From assembly GCF_008312835.1 (NCBI RefSeq), contig NZ_VSKS01000013.1, positions 1 through 64,000 of the forward strand: a stretch of 64,000 bases of DNA. The letters run 5' to 3'. Made by a program: the position numbers and the translations under genes. Source of the stretch: Streptomyces marokkonensis. Lineage in GTDB: Bacteria > Actinomycetota > Actinomycetes > Streptomycetales > Streptomycetaceae. This document shows, piece after piece, positions 52,488-59,987 of the stretch. The notes under the pieces are model-generated. The model saw only the letters and a program-made list of their open reading frames with translations. It was not told where the DNA came from and searched no databases. Position 1 is the stretch's first letter, and each line of letters opens with the position of its first letter.

Positions 52488-52598
52488 TCAGTTCTTGCTC
52501 AGGATCAGCCGGTCGTTGCCGTGCTTGCCCAGGAGCCCGGTCTCCTTGCGGAAGGTCCCGAGACGGACGAGGGTCGGTGCTTCGTATGCCTTCTTCAT
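52488..52598 (-). CDS. Lasso peptide precursor, citrulassin family
   Basis: A 36-codon gene with GAGGAGAG six bases before the ATG. The leader (residues 1 to 21) carries the RRE-recognised pattern Y5-x-x-P8-x-L10 with Gly14, and Thr20 at the penultimate leader position, the standard B2 cleavage context. Cleavage after Gly21 leaves the 15-residue core LLGKHGNDRLILSKN. A Leu1 to Asp8 isopeptide bond would make an eight-residue ring with a seven-residue tail. The core closely resembles citrulassin A (LLGLAGNDRLVLSKN as I recall), differing at positions 4, 5 and 11. In citrulassin A, Arg9 is converted to citrulline by a peptidyl arginine deiminase encoded away from the cluster; no such gene is in this window. 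Conversion here is possible but unseen. Identification as a lasso precursor is near certain. Confidence 0.93.
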   Translation of the reverse strand: MKKAYEAPTLVRLGTFRKETGLLGKHGNDRLILSKN

Positions 52599-52988
52599 GA
52601 CTCTCCTCGCGTGCTGATGGCTTGGCCCGCTCCCCTCGTCGACGTGCCCGTGGCTCATCGGGAGCCCAGGGCGAGGAGCGGTGCGGCACCCAGCTAGCGG
52701 GAGAACCGTCGAGCAGGGCAAGGAGATATGAAGAAGTAGGACTATGTGCAAATGCCTGGCGATTCCGTTTGCCGGCCGGCCCGGTCCCGGTCGGTCCGGT
52801 GTGGCACGCCGTGGGCGGGACAGTCGGACGTCTGTCCGGAGAAACGTTCCCATCTCGTCTTCCGGGGGGAGATCACCCGCCCGGCGCACGGGTTCCCCCG
52901 CGGGAGCGGAGGGAGGCGCCGGGGGGCGTTCGCGGACCTCCACCGCACAACACCGCCTCCGTTTTCCGTCGGTGGCGGTGTCCCCTCG
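52599..52988. other. Non-coding region upstream of lasso operon
   Basis: 390 bp between the methionine aminopeptidase stop and the lasso precursor start, both on the minus strand. It contains a likely terminator next to the first gene (listed separately) and must contain the lasso promoter. On the minus strand TTGCAC (52751..52746) lies 15 bp before CATATC (52730..52725), a weak candidate -35/-10 pair with a long leader of over 100 bases. I see no credible additional gene. Confidence 0.45.
52950..52981 (-). terminator. Terminator-like hairpin after methionine aminopeptidase
   Basis: ACACCGCCTCCG (52950..52961) pairs with CGGTGGCGGTGT (52970..52981) with one mismatch and an eight-base loop, starting 8 bases beyond the aminopeptidase stop. 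It would insulate the lasso operon from read-through. Confidence 0.6.
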
Positions 52989-53765
52989 TCAGGCGGTTCC
53001 GCGGGCCGTCAGGATCCGCGGCCCGTTCTCGGTGATGGCCACCGTGTGCTCCACGTGCGCCGCGCGGGTGCCGTCGTTCGTGCGGAGGGTCCAGCCGTCC
53101 GGGGCGACGTGGTACGTGTCCGTGCCGCCGGCGATCAGCATGGGCTCGATCGCGAGGCACATGCCGTGCCGCAGGGGCATGCCCCTCCCCGGCCTGCCCT
53201 CGTTCGGCACCCCCGGGTCCTCGTGCATGCGGCGGCCGATGCCGTGGCCGCCGAAGTCCTCCATGATCCCGTACCCCGCGCCGCGGCACACCGTGCCGAT
53301 CGCGTGGGCGATGTCACCGACGCGGTTGCCGACGACGGCCGCCTCGACGGCCGAGGCGAGCGCCCGCTCGGCGGTCCCGATCAGCGTGACGTCGGCCGGA
53401 CGCGGGGTGCCCACGGTGAAACTGATCGCCGAGTCCCCAGCCCAGCCGTCCAGTTGGGCACCACAGTCGATGGAGACCAGGTCCCCGTCGCGCAGCCGGT
53501 AGCCGTCCGGGATGCCGTGCACGATCGCGTCGTTCACGGACGCGCAGATCACCGCGGGGAACGGGGTCGACGCGAAGGACGGCCGGTAGCCCAGGAAGGG
53601 TGAGGTCGCGCCCGCCGCGCGCAGCACGTCCCGCGCCACCTCGTCCAGCTCCAGCAGGGAAACGCCCACGTCGGCGGCCTTCCGCACGGCCGTCAGCGCG
53701 CTCGCGACGACCTGCCCGGCCTCGTACATGGCATCGATCGATGCGTCGGTCTTCAGCTCCACCAT
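52989..53765 (-). CDS. map: Methionine aminopeptidase, type I
   Basis: A 258-residue metalloprotease that removes the N-terminal Met from new proteins. All five metal ligands are visible: Asp in LVSIDCGAQLDGWAGDSA (two Asp), His in GGHGIGRRMHEDP, Glu in CLAIEPM and Glu in AHVEHTVAIT. The N-terminus MVELKTDASIDAMYEAGQVVA fits a start at 53765; in-frame codons further upstream run into the divergent promoter. There is almost no leader: a TATAGT box ends seven bases before the ATG, so translation is probably leaderless. Streptomyces usually carry several copies; this one, paired with an XRE regulator, is likely an accessory paralogue. Confidence 0.93.
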   Translation of the reverse strand: MVELKTDASIDAMYEAGQVVASALTAVRKAADVGVSLLELDEVARDVLRAAGATSPFLGYRPSFASTPFPAVICASVNDAIVHGIPDGYRLRDGDLVSIDCGAQLDGWAGDSAISFTVGTPRPADVTLIGTAERALASAVEAAVVGNRVGDIAHAIGTVCRGAGYGIMEDFGGHGIGRRMHEDPGVPNEGRPGRGMPLRHGMCLAIEPMLIAGGTDTYHVAPDGWTLRTNDGTRAAHVEHTVAITENGPRILTARGTA

Positions 53766-53797
53766 GCCAATTACTATACCGGTATTAGAATGGGTGC
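53766..53797. promoter_or_regulatory. Compact divergent promoter with palindromic operator
   Basis: Only 32 bp separate the divergent starts. In the middle is ATACCGGTAT (53776..53785), a perfect palindrome. A plus-strand -10 TAGAAT (53786..53791) ends six bases before the XRE ATG, and a minus-strand -10 TATAGT (53778..53773) ends seven bases before the map ATG. Both transcripts would be leaderless, and a protein on the palindrome would block both. The XRE product is the obvious candidate. Confidence 0.6.
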
Positions 53798-54058
53798 ATG
53801 GTGCGCACCCCCTTGACCCCGGAAGAACGCGAACGCGGCGAGCGGCTCGGCCGGCTGCTGCGCGAGACGCGCGGCGACCGCAGCATGGCGGAGGTCGCGG
53901 CACGGGCCGGGATCTCCGCGGAGACCCTCCGGAAGATCGAGACCGGGCGGGCCCCGACCCCGGCCTTCTTCACCGTGGCCGCGCTGGCCGGCGTGCTCGG
54001 CCTGTCGATGGACGCGTTGGCGGACCGCTGCGCGCCGAGCGGGTCCGTCGCCGCCTGA
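53798..54058 (+). CDS. Small XRE-family transcriptional regulator
   Basis: An 86-residue protein that is almost entirely one Cro/C1-type helix-turn-helix: RERGERLGRLLRETRGDRSMAEVAARAGISAETLRKIETGRAPTPAFFTVAALAGVLGLSMDALADRC. There is no ligand domain. It shares a 32-bp divergent promoter with map, which suggests repression of itself and map. Translation is probably leaderless. It resembles the small regulators often paired with map-like genes in Streptomyces; the signal it senses is unknown. Confidence 0.88.
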   Translation: MVRTPLTPEERERGERLGRLLRETRGDRSMAEVAARAGISAETLRKIETGRAPTPAFFTVAALAGVLGLSMDALADRCAPSGSVAA

Positions 54059-54181
54059 GCCCGGCCGCCCGGATCCCCGGCGCGGGGCCCGCAGCCCGCC
54101 GGAAAACTCTCCGTAGCGCCGCTGTAACACGACGGGTGTTACCTACGGAGCTGAGTACTCCGGATCTGGCGGGAGTTGACT

Positions 54182-55951
54182 ATGGCGGCGGAGCAACTCC
54201 CGAACGCGGTAAGGGAGTTCACGGACTACCTGCGGGGTCTGCTGGCGCGCCTGGACCGGTACGGCGGCTGGTGCCTGGTGTTCTGGCAGCGGGACCCCGA
54301 CGGCATGCGGGCGTGCGTCGAAGGACGTGAGCCGCCGCCCTGGGACGTGGTGGAGTCCCTCCTCCAGGACCTCGCCACCGCCTACGGCCCCGGTGCCGCC
54401 GGGGCCGAGACTCCCGGGGCCCGCTCCCTGCACGCGGCCGCCCTGACCGCGTACGACGCCCGGCCCGGCGCCCGGGACGCGCTGGGCGACCGGCTCGACG
54501 TCCTGCTGCGCGAGCGGAGGTACGCCGCCGAGCGACGGGCGGAACTGACCCGCCGCCTCGCCTCCGCCACCACCCCCGAGGAGGCGGACACCCTCCGCGA
54601 CGACCTCGCCTGGGCCCACGACGACCACGCGCGCGCCGCCGCCCGGTGCGCGGAGATCGACGCGCGCCTGCGAGCCCTGGACCGCCGCGCCCGCGAGCCG
54701 GGGCGGGAACGGTGGACGGCGCGGGGCGGCCACGGCGGCCCGCCCGCTCCGGAGGCCGGCCCCGGGGGCGGTGCGTTCGCCGCCGGGGTGCCCGGCCCCG
54801 GGGCTGCCACCGGCGCGCGTGGCGGTCGGCGGGAGAGTGCTTCCGTAGCGGAAGCCGGCCCCGACGGTGACCGGTTCGGTGCCGGGGTGCCCGATCCGGA
54901 CGACGACGGCTCTGCCGCTCGGGTGCGTGGCCCCGGAGACGGCCGTGATCCGTGGGACGGGGGCGGTGGTCGCGGTCGCGTGGCCGGGTCGGGCGGCGGG
55001 CCGCAGGAGGATCCCGCCCGGGTGCGGGGGCCGGGAGACGGCCGTGATCCGTGGGACGGGGGCGGTGGTCGCGGTCGCGTGGCCGGGTCGGGCGGCGGGC
55101 CGCAGGAGGATCCCGCCCGGGTGCGGGGGCCGGGAGACGGCCGTGATCCGTGGGACGGGGGCGGTGGTCCCGGGCCGCAGGGGGATGCCGTGCGGAACAC
55201 GGGGGCCGGGCGGGCCGCCCCCGGTCGGCGCAAGCGCCGACGGGGCGGGGCCCGGTTCGCCGGCGCCGCGGACGACGAGGGGGGCGGGCCCGTCGTCGTA
55301 CCGCCCGCCGCCGTGCCCGGCCTTCCGGTGGCCGCCTCCGCCTCGCGCGGCGCGCGGTTCGCCGGGGGCGCCGAGGCGGAGGAGGAGCCGGTGCCCCGGC
55401 CCGGGCGGCCCGTCGGCGCGGCGGACCGGCAGGAGGTCGGCCGGGTCGTCGCGGCACTCGCGCGGCTGCGGCGCGAGGCGCGCGGCGGGGAGGCCCACGC
55501 GTTGCTGACCGAGACCGCGCACTCGCCCGCCGACCGGTTCCCGCTGCTCGCCGACGAGATGCAGCGGGCCGGGCTCGGTGCCGACTGGGCGACCCTGCTG
55601 TGGGAGGCCGCCGCCTCGCTGCCCGCCGACCGGCTGGTCGCCGCCGCCGGCGCGCTCACCGTGGCGGGCCGCGCGCAGGACGGTGAGCAGATCCTGCGGC
55701 AGGGCGTCGTACGGCCCGCCGAGGAGATCGGGCGGGCGGTGCTCACCCTGACCTCCGGGACGCGGCACCAGGAGGCGCGGGCCCTGCTCGACGCCTGCGT
55801 CCGGATGCGCACCCCCGAGGACGCCGCCCGCGCGGCCGCACCGGACCCGCACCGTCTCGTCCCGCTGCTCCTCACCGCCGCCCGGGGCGTGTCCGACGAG
55901 CGGCACTGGGATCTGCTGCACGCCCTCCGCGTCGCGGGATTCGCCGCCTGA
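54182..55951 (+). CDS. Repeat-containing protein of unknown function
   Basis: A 589-residue protein in three parts. Residues about 1 to 175 are helical and charged, with a likely coiled coil (RRYAAERRAELTRRLASATTPEEADTLRDD). About 180 to 400 are Gly/Pro/Arg/Asp-rich and disordered, with tandem 33-residue repeats. The C-terminus from about 415 is Ala/Arg-rich and helical, with repeated units like LLTETAHSPADRFPLLADEMQRAGLGADW, resembling tetratricopeptide-like helices. I know similar Streptomyces proteins only as uncharacterised, sometimes mislabelled as viral tegument proteins. The ATG at 54182 follows GGGAG by six bases; a TTG two codons earlier is less likely. There are no membrane segments or signal peptide. 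Function unknown. Confidence 0.75.
   Translation: MAAEQLPNAVREFTDYLRGLLARLDRYGGWCLVFWQRDPDGMRACVEGREPPPWDVVESLLQDLATAYGPGAAGAETPGARSLHAAALTAYDARPGARDALGDRLDVLLRERRYAAERRAELTRRLASATTPEEADTLRDDLAWAHDDHARAAARCAEIDARLRALDRRAREPGRERWTARGGHGGPPAPEAGPGGGAFAAGVPGPGAATGARGGRRESASVAEAGPDGDRFGAGVPDPDDDGSAARVRGPGDGRDPWDGGGGRGRVAGSGGGPQEDPARVRGPGDGRDPWDGGGGRGRVAGSGGGPQEDPARVRGPGDGRDPWDGGGGPGPQGDAVRNTGAGRAAPGRRKRRRGGARFAGAADDEGGGPVVVPPAAVPGLPVAASASRGARFAGGAEAEEEPVPRPGRPVGAADRQEVGRVVAALARLRREARGGEAHALLTETAHSPADRFPLLADEMQRAGLGADWATLLWEAAASLPADRLVAAAGALTVAGRAQDGEQILRQGVVRPAEEIGRAVLTLTSGTRHQEARALLDACVRMRTPEDAARAAAPDPHRLVPLLLTAARGVSDERHWDLLHALRVAGFAA
54920..55168 (+). repeat. 99-bp tandem repeat, 2.5 copies, inside coding sequence
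   Basis: Copies start at 54920, 55019 and 55118, an exact 99-bp (33-codon) period. Copies 1 and 2 differ only near their starts; the third stops after about 51 bases. The near identity at DNA level shows a recent in-frame expansion of a Gly/Arg/Asp-rich linker. Confidence 0.9.
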
Positions 55952-56055
55952 CCGGCGACCGGGCCGACTCGCCCACAGGGGTGTCAAACACGATCGACTC
56001 CCCGGTCTCGACGACGATGGTCTTGGCAAGGCCGTCCGAGAGGCTTACGTTCGTC

Positions 56056-56085
56056 CCTCTACGACCGTTTCTACGGGCGTAGAGG
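56056..56085. promoter_or_regulatory. Inverted repeat upstream of amidohydrolase 1, candidate operator
   Basis: CCTCTACG (56056..56063) and CGTAGAGG (56078..56085) form a perfect 8-bp inverted repeat with a 14-base spacer that itself holds CTACGGGCGTAG (56071..56082). The half-site TCTACG thus occurs three times, 28 to 58 bases before the start at 56114. It is a good binding-site candidate for the PucR protein encoded at 58270. Confidence 0.5.
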
Positions 56086-56113
56086 CGCTGACGCCGCGTC
56101 GAAGGAGCAGCTC

Positions 56114-56956
56114 ATGACCCACGTCGTACGTGCCGCTCTGGTCCAGGCGACCTGGACCGGCGACACCGAGTCCATGCTGGCGAAACACGAGGAGCACGCC
56201 CGCGAGGCGGCCCGGCGGGGCGCGAAGGTCATCGGGTTCCAGGAGGTGTTCAACGCTCCGTACTTCTGCCAGGTCCAGGACCCCGAGCACTACCGCTGGG
56301 CCGAACCCGTCCCCGACGGCCCGACCACCCGCCGGATGCGGGCCCTGGCCCGCGAGACCGGCATGGTGGTCGTCGTGCCGGTCTTCGAGATCGAGCAGTC
56401 GGGCCACTACTACAACACCGCCGCCGTGATCGACGCAGACGGCACCGTCCTCGGCAAGTACCGCAAGCACCACATCCCGCAGGTGAAGGGTTTCTGGGAG
56501 AAGTTCTACTTCCGGCCCGGCAACCTCGGCTGGCCCGTCTTCGACACCGCCGTCGGCAAGGTCGGCGTCTACATCTGCTACGACCGCCACTTCCCCGAGG
56601 GCTGGCGGCAACTCGGCCTCAACGGCGCCGAGCTGGTCTACAACCCGTCCGCCACGCACCGGGGCCTGTCGTCCCACCTGTGGCGGCTGGAGCAGCCGGC
56701 CGCGGCCGTCGCCAACGAGTACTTCGTCGCCGCGATCAACCGCGTGGGCGTGGAGGAGTACGGGGACAACGACTTCTACGGAACCTCGTACTTCGTCGAC
56801 CCGCGCGGTCAGTTCGTCGGCGACGTCGCCAGCGACAGCAAGGAGGAACTCGTGGTCCGCGACCTGGACTTCGGCCTCATCGAAGAGGTGCGGCAGCAGT
56901 GGGCCTTCTACCGCGACCGCCGCCCCGACGCCTACGAGGGGCTGGTGCGCCCGTGA
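56114..56956 (+). CDS. Beta-ureidopropionase-type amidohydrolase 1 (nitrilase superfamily)
   Basis: A 280-residue carbon-nitrogen hydrolase. The catalytic triad is visible: Glu44 (GFQEVFN), Lys118 (KYRKHHIP) and Cys155 (YICYDRHFPEGW). The family cleaves N-carbamoyl groups, here most likely N-carbamoyl-beta-alanine or N-carbamoyl-beta-aminoisobutyrate, to the beta-amino acid, CO2 and ammonia, the last step of reductive uracil/thymine breakdown. N-carbamoylputrescine is a possible alternative substrate. It overlaps the aminotransferase start by GTGA, which suits a beta-amino acid product passed to that enzyme. A near twin of equal length lies at 59988. The inverted repeat just upstream probably controls the operon. 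Confidence 0.9.
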   Translation: MTHVVRAALVQATWTGDTESMLAKHEEHAREAARRGAKVIGFQEVFNAPYFCQVQDPEHYRWAEPVPDGPTTRRMRALARETGMVVVVPVFEIEQSGHYYNTAAVIDADGTVLGKYRKHHIPQVKGFWEKFYFRPGNLGWPVFDTAVGKVGVYICYDRHFPEGWRQLGLNGAELVYNPSATHRGLSSHLWRLEQPAAAVANEYFVAAINRVGVEEYGDNDFYGTSYFVDPRGQFVGDVASDSKEELVVRDLDFGLIEEVRQQWAFYRDRRPDAYEGLVRP

Positions 56957-58239
56957 CCGACGACCTGCTGGGCCGCCACCGCTCCGTGCTCCCCGACTGG
57001 CTCGCCCTCTACTACGAGGAGCCCATCGAGATCACCCACGGCGAGGGACGCCACGTCTGGGACTCCGAGGGCAACCGCTACCTCGACTTCTTCGGCGGCA
57101 TCCTCACCACCATGACCGCCCACGCCCTGCCCGAGATCACCAAGGCGGTGAGCGAGCAGGCCGGGCGGATCGTCCACTCCTCCACCCTCTACCTCAACCG
57201 GCAGATGGTGGAACTCGCCGAACGCATCGCCAAGTTGAGCGGCATCCCGGACGCCCGGGTCTTCTTCACCACCTCGGGCACCGAGGCCAACGACACCGCC
57301 CTGCTGCTCGCCACCACCTACCGGCGCAGCAACACGGTCCTGGCGATGCGCAACAGCTACCACGGCCGCTCCTTCAGCTCGGTCGGCATCACCGGCAACC
57401 GCGGCTGGTCCCCGACCTCCCTGTCCCCGCTCCAGACGCTGTACGTGCACGGCGGCGTGCGCACCCGGGGACCCTTCGCCGACCTCGACGACTACGACTT
57501 CGTCGCCGCCTGCGTCGACGACCTCAAGGACCTCCTCGGCCACACCCGCCCGCCCGCCGCGCTGATCGCCGAACCCATCCAGGGCGTCGGCGGCTTCACC
57601 TCGCCGCCCGACGGACTGTACGCGGCCTTCCGCGAGGTGCTGCACGAGCGGGGCATCCTGTGGATCGCCGACGAGGTGCAGACCGGCTGGGGCCGCACCG
57701 GAGAGCACTTCTGGGGCTGGCAGGCCCACGGCCGCAGCGGGCCGCCCGACATGCTGACCTTCGCCAAGGGCATCGGCAACGGCATGTCCATCGGCGGGGT
57801 CGTCGCCCGCTCCGAGATCATGAACTGCCTGGACGCCAACAGCATCTCGACGTTCGGCGGCACCCAGATCACCATGGCGGCGGGCCTGGCCAATCTCACC
57901 TACCTGCTGGAGCACGATCTGCAGGGCAACGCCCGCCGGGTCGGCGGCCTGCTCATCGAGCGGCTGCGCGCCGTCGCCGCCCAGGTGCCGGCCGTACGGG
58001 AAGTGCGCGGACGCGGGCTGATGATCGGTATCGAGCTGAGCCGCCCCGGCACCGACGAGGCCGACCCCGAGGCGGCGTCCGCCGTCCTGGAGGCGGCCCG
58101 GGAGGGCGGCCTGCTCATCGGCAAGGGCGGTGGACACGACACCAGCGCCCTGCGCATCGCCCCGCCGCTGTCCCTCAACGTCGCGGAGGCCGAGGAGGGC
58201 GCGGAGATCCTCGATCGCGCGCTGCGGAGCATCCGGTAG
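56953..58239 (+). CDS. Class III aminotransferase (probable beta-alanine / beta-aminoisobutyrate transaminase)
   Basis: A 428-residue PLP enzyme of the AGXT2/omega-transaminase group. ITHGEGRHVWDSEGNRYLDFFGGI opens the fold, FFTTSGTEANDTALLLA binds cofactor phosphate, IADEVQTGWGRTGEHFWGWQ carries the PLP-contacting Asp, and TFAKGIGNG has the Schiff-base Lys272. In this setting it should transfer the amino group of beta-alanine or beta-aminoisobutyrate to a keto acid, giving malonate semialdehyde or its methyl form. The GTG at 56953 overlaps the amidohydrolase stop; the longer frame from 56680 is read through that gene and is not real. The PucR gene begins 30 bp downstream. Confidence 0.9.
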   Translation: MTDDLLGRHRSVLPDWLALYYEEPIEITHGEGRHVWDSEGNRYLDFFGGILTTMTAHALPEITKAVSEQAGRIVHSSTLYLNRQMVELAERIAKLSGIPDARVFFTTSGTEANDTALLLATTYRRSNTVLAMRNSYHGRSFSSVGITGNRGWSPTSLSPLQTLYVHGGVRTRGPFADLDDYDFVAACVDDLKDLLGHTRPPAALIAEPIQGVGGFTSPPDGLYAAFREVLHERGILWIADEVQTGWGRTGEHFWGWQAHGRSGPPDMLTFAKGIGNGMSIGGVVARSEIMNCLDANSISTFGGTQITMAAGLANLTYLLEHDLQGNARRVGGLLIERLRAVAAQVPAVREVRGRGLMIGIELSRPGTDEADPEAASAVLEAAREGGLLIGKGGGHDTSALRIAPPLSLNVAEAEEGAEILDRALRSIR

Positions 58240-58269
58240 GACCCGTACACCGATCAGAAGGACGCCGCC

Positions 58270-59832
58270 ATGACGACCTGGGAGCCATCCGCACCGGCCC
58301 TGTCGGTCCGGCAGGTCCTCGCCCTGGAGCGGGTGCTCGCCGGGGAGCCCGAGGTGGTGGCGGCCGCGGGGCGGCTGGACCGGCCGGTGCGCTGGGTGCA
58401 CGTCGCCGAGGCGGCCGACGTCGGGGTGATGCTCAGCGGCGGCGAGATGGTGCTCACCACCGGGGTCCTGCTCGCCGGTGACGAGAACAAGCAGGCCGAG
58501 TACGTCCGCTCCCTGCACCGCGCCGAGGCGTCCGCCGTGGTCCTCGGGCTCGGCCGGGCCTTCCCGTCCCCGCCGGAGACGATGCGGCGGGTGGCGGAGC
58601 GGTGCGGACTGCCCCTGGTGGTCCTCCACCGCCCGTCGCCCTTCGCCCAGTTGACCGAGGAGGTGCAGTCCCGGCTGGTGCGGCGGAAGTTCGCCGCCGT
58701 CAGCCTCTCCGAGGCCGTCCGCACCGGACTCACCGCACTGATCACCACCGGCGCCCCGCTGCAGCGCCTGCTCGACGAGGTCGCCCGGCACAGCGGCTGC
58801 CCCGTCGTCGTCACCAACCTCGCCCACCGGGTCCTCGGCACGGCGGGGGAGCGGCCGGCCGTGGACGACGTCCTGCGCGACTGGGAGCGCATCGCCCGGC
58901 AGGCCGGACGCGGTGAGGGCGACGGCTGGATCCGCGCCGAGCTCGGCGGGCGTGGCGAGCGGTGGGGCCGGATCGTGCTGTGCGGCTACCGGGGCGACAC
59001 CGCGACCGGCCGGCTGCTCGCCGACCGTGCCGCCGAGGCCCTGGTGCTGCACCGCATGCTCGGCGGCGGTGCCGCCCGCTCCTGGGAGGAACAGTCCGCG
59101 CGGAGCCTGATGACCGACCTGGTCGGCGGCGTCGTACCGGCCAGGACCCTGCTGCCCCGGGCGCGCGCGGCCGGGCTGCCGGTGAACCGGCGCACCTTCG
59201 TGCCGCTCGTCGTACGCGGCCGGGACGCGGCCCGGCTGGACCGCGTCCTGCGCCTGCTGGGGCTTCCCGGGATCGCAGCCGAACTGGCCGACACCGGGGC
59301 CGCCGTCCTGCTCAGCCTCGCCCGCGACCAGGACGCCGACGCGCTCACCCTCCACTTCGCCGCACGACTGCGTGCCGAGCCCGGTTCCGCGCCGGCCGTG
59401 GTGGCGGCGGCCGGTGCCCGCACCGCCTTCGACGACGTGCCCGCCGGGCTGCGCGAGGCCCGGCACGTGGCGGACGCCGTGGCGGACTCCGCCGCCGCGC
59501 TGGACCTGCCACCCGTGGTCCGCCTCAGGGACGTCCACCTGCGCGGACTGATCCGGCTGCTGCGGGACGACCCGCAGGTGCAGTCCTTCGCCGAACGGGA
59601 GTTGGACGGCCTGCTCGGCGAGCCGGACGAGGACCTGCTGTCCGTGCTGCGCACCTACCTCGCCACCGGCCGCAACAAGTCCCGCACCGCGCAGCTCCAC
59701 CACGTCTCCCGGCCCGCCCTCTACCGCCGGCTGGAGGCGATACAGACCCGCCTGGGCGTGGACCTCGACGATTTCGAGCAGGCCGCCTCGGTCCACATCG
59801 CGCTCCTCGCACACGACGCGCAACAGCACTGA
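58270..59832 (+). CDS. PucR-family transcriptional regulator
   Basis: A 520-residue regulator. The N-terminal PucR-like domain (SVRQVLALERVLAGEPEVVAAAGRLDRPVRWVHVAEAADVGVMLSGGEMVLTTGVLL) occupies about residues 10 to 130, a GGDEF-like middle region follows, and the C-terminal helix-turn-helix reads LLSVLRTYLATGRNKSRTAQLHHVSRPALYRRLEAIQTRLGVDLDD. PucR proteins control purine and pyrimidine catabolism in response to nitrogen or pathway intermediates. Flanked on both sides by catabolic genes, it is the likely local switch. Candidate sites are the inverted repeat before 56114 and the direct repeats before 59988. Confidence 0.92.
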   Translation: MTTWEPSAPALSVRQVLALERVLAGEPEVVAAAGRLDRPVRWVHVAEAADVGVMLSGGEMVLTTGVLLAGDENKQAEYVRSLHRAEASAVVLGLGRAFPSPPETMRRVAERCGLPLVVLHRPSPFAQLTEEVQSRLVRRKFAAVSLSEAVRTGLTALITTGAPLQRLLDEVARHSGCPVVVTNLAHRVLGTAGERPAVDDVLRDWERIARQAGRGEGDGWIRAELGGRGERWGRIVLCGYRGDTATGRLLADRAAEALVLHRMLGGGAARSWEEQSARSLMTDLVGGVVPARTLLPRARAAGLPVNRRTFVPLVVRGRDAARLDRVLRLLGLPGIAAELADTGAAVLLSLARDQDADALTLHFAARLRAEPGSAPAVVAAAGARTAFDDVPAGLREARHVADAVADSAAALDLPPVVRLRDVHLRGLIRLLRDDPQVQSFAERELDGLLGEPDEDLLSVLRTYLATGRNKSRTAQLHHVSRPALYRRLEAIQTRLGVDLDDFEQAASVHIALLAHDAQQH

Positions 59833-59834
59833 AA

Positions 59835-59925
59835 CAGGTGACCACCTGCGGCAACGGCGGTGAGACATGGGATCGTCGACGGGTGACACGGTGACACGCC
59901 GCACCCCGGCGGACGTGACACGGTG
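59835..59925. promoter_or_regulatory. Inverted and direct repeats upstream of amidohydrolase 2
   Basis: CAGGTG/CACCTG (59835..59848) is an inverted repeat, and GTGACACGGTG occurs twice (59883..59893 and 59915..59925) exactly 32 bp apart, about three helical turns. A TAGGCT box near 59952 may be the -10. The layout suits cooperative binding by a regulator such as PucR. Confidence 0.45.
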
Positions 59926-59987
59926 CACCTCAAAGCGGGCTCGTCCCCTCCCTAGGCTCACCGCACACCGAGCGACCGGAGGTCCCG

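Noticed and set aside
52989-53765. Methionine aminopeptidase as part of the lasso operon
   Set aside because: It is on the same strand upstream, but a hairpin and 390 bp separate it, and its divergent partner is the XRE gene. Lasso pathways do not need it.
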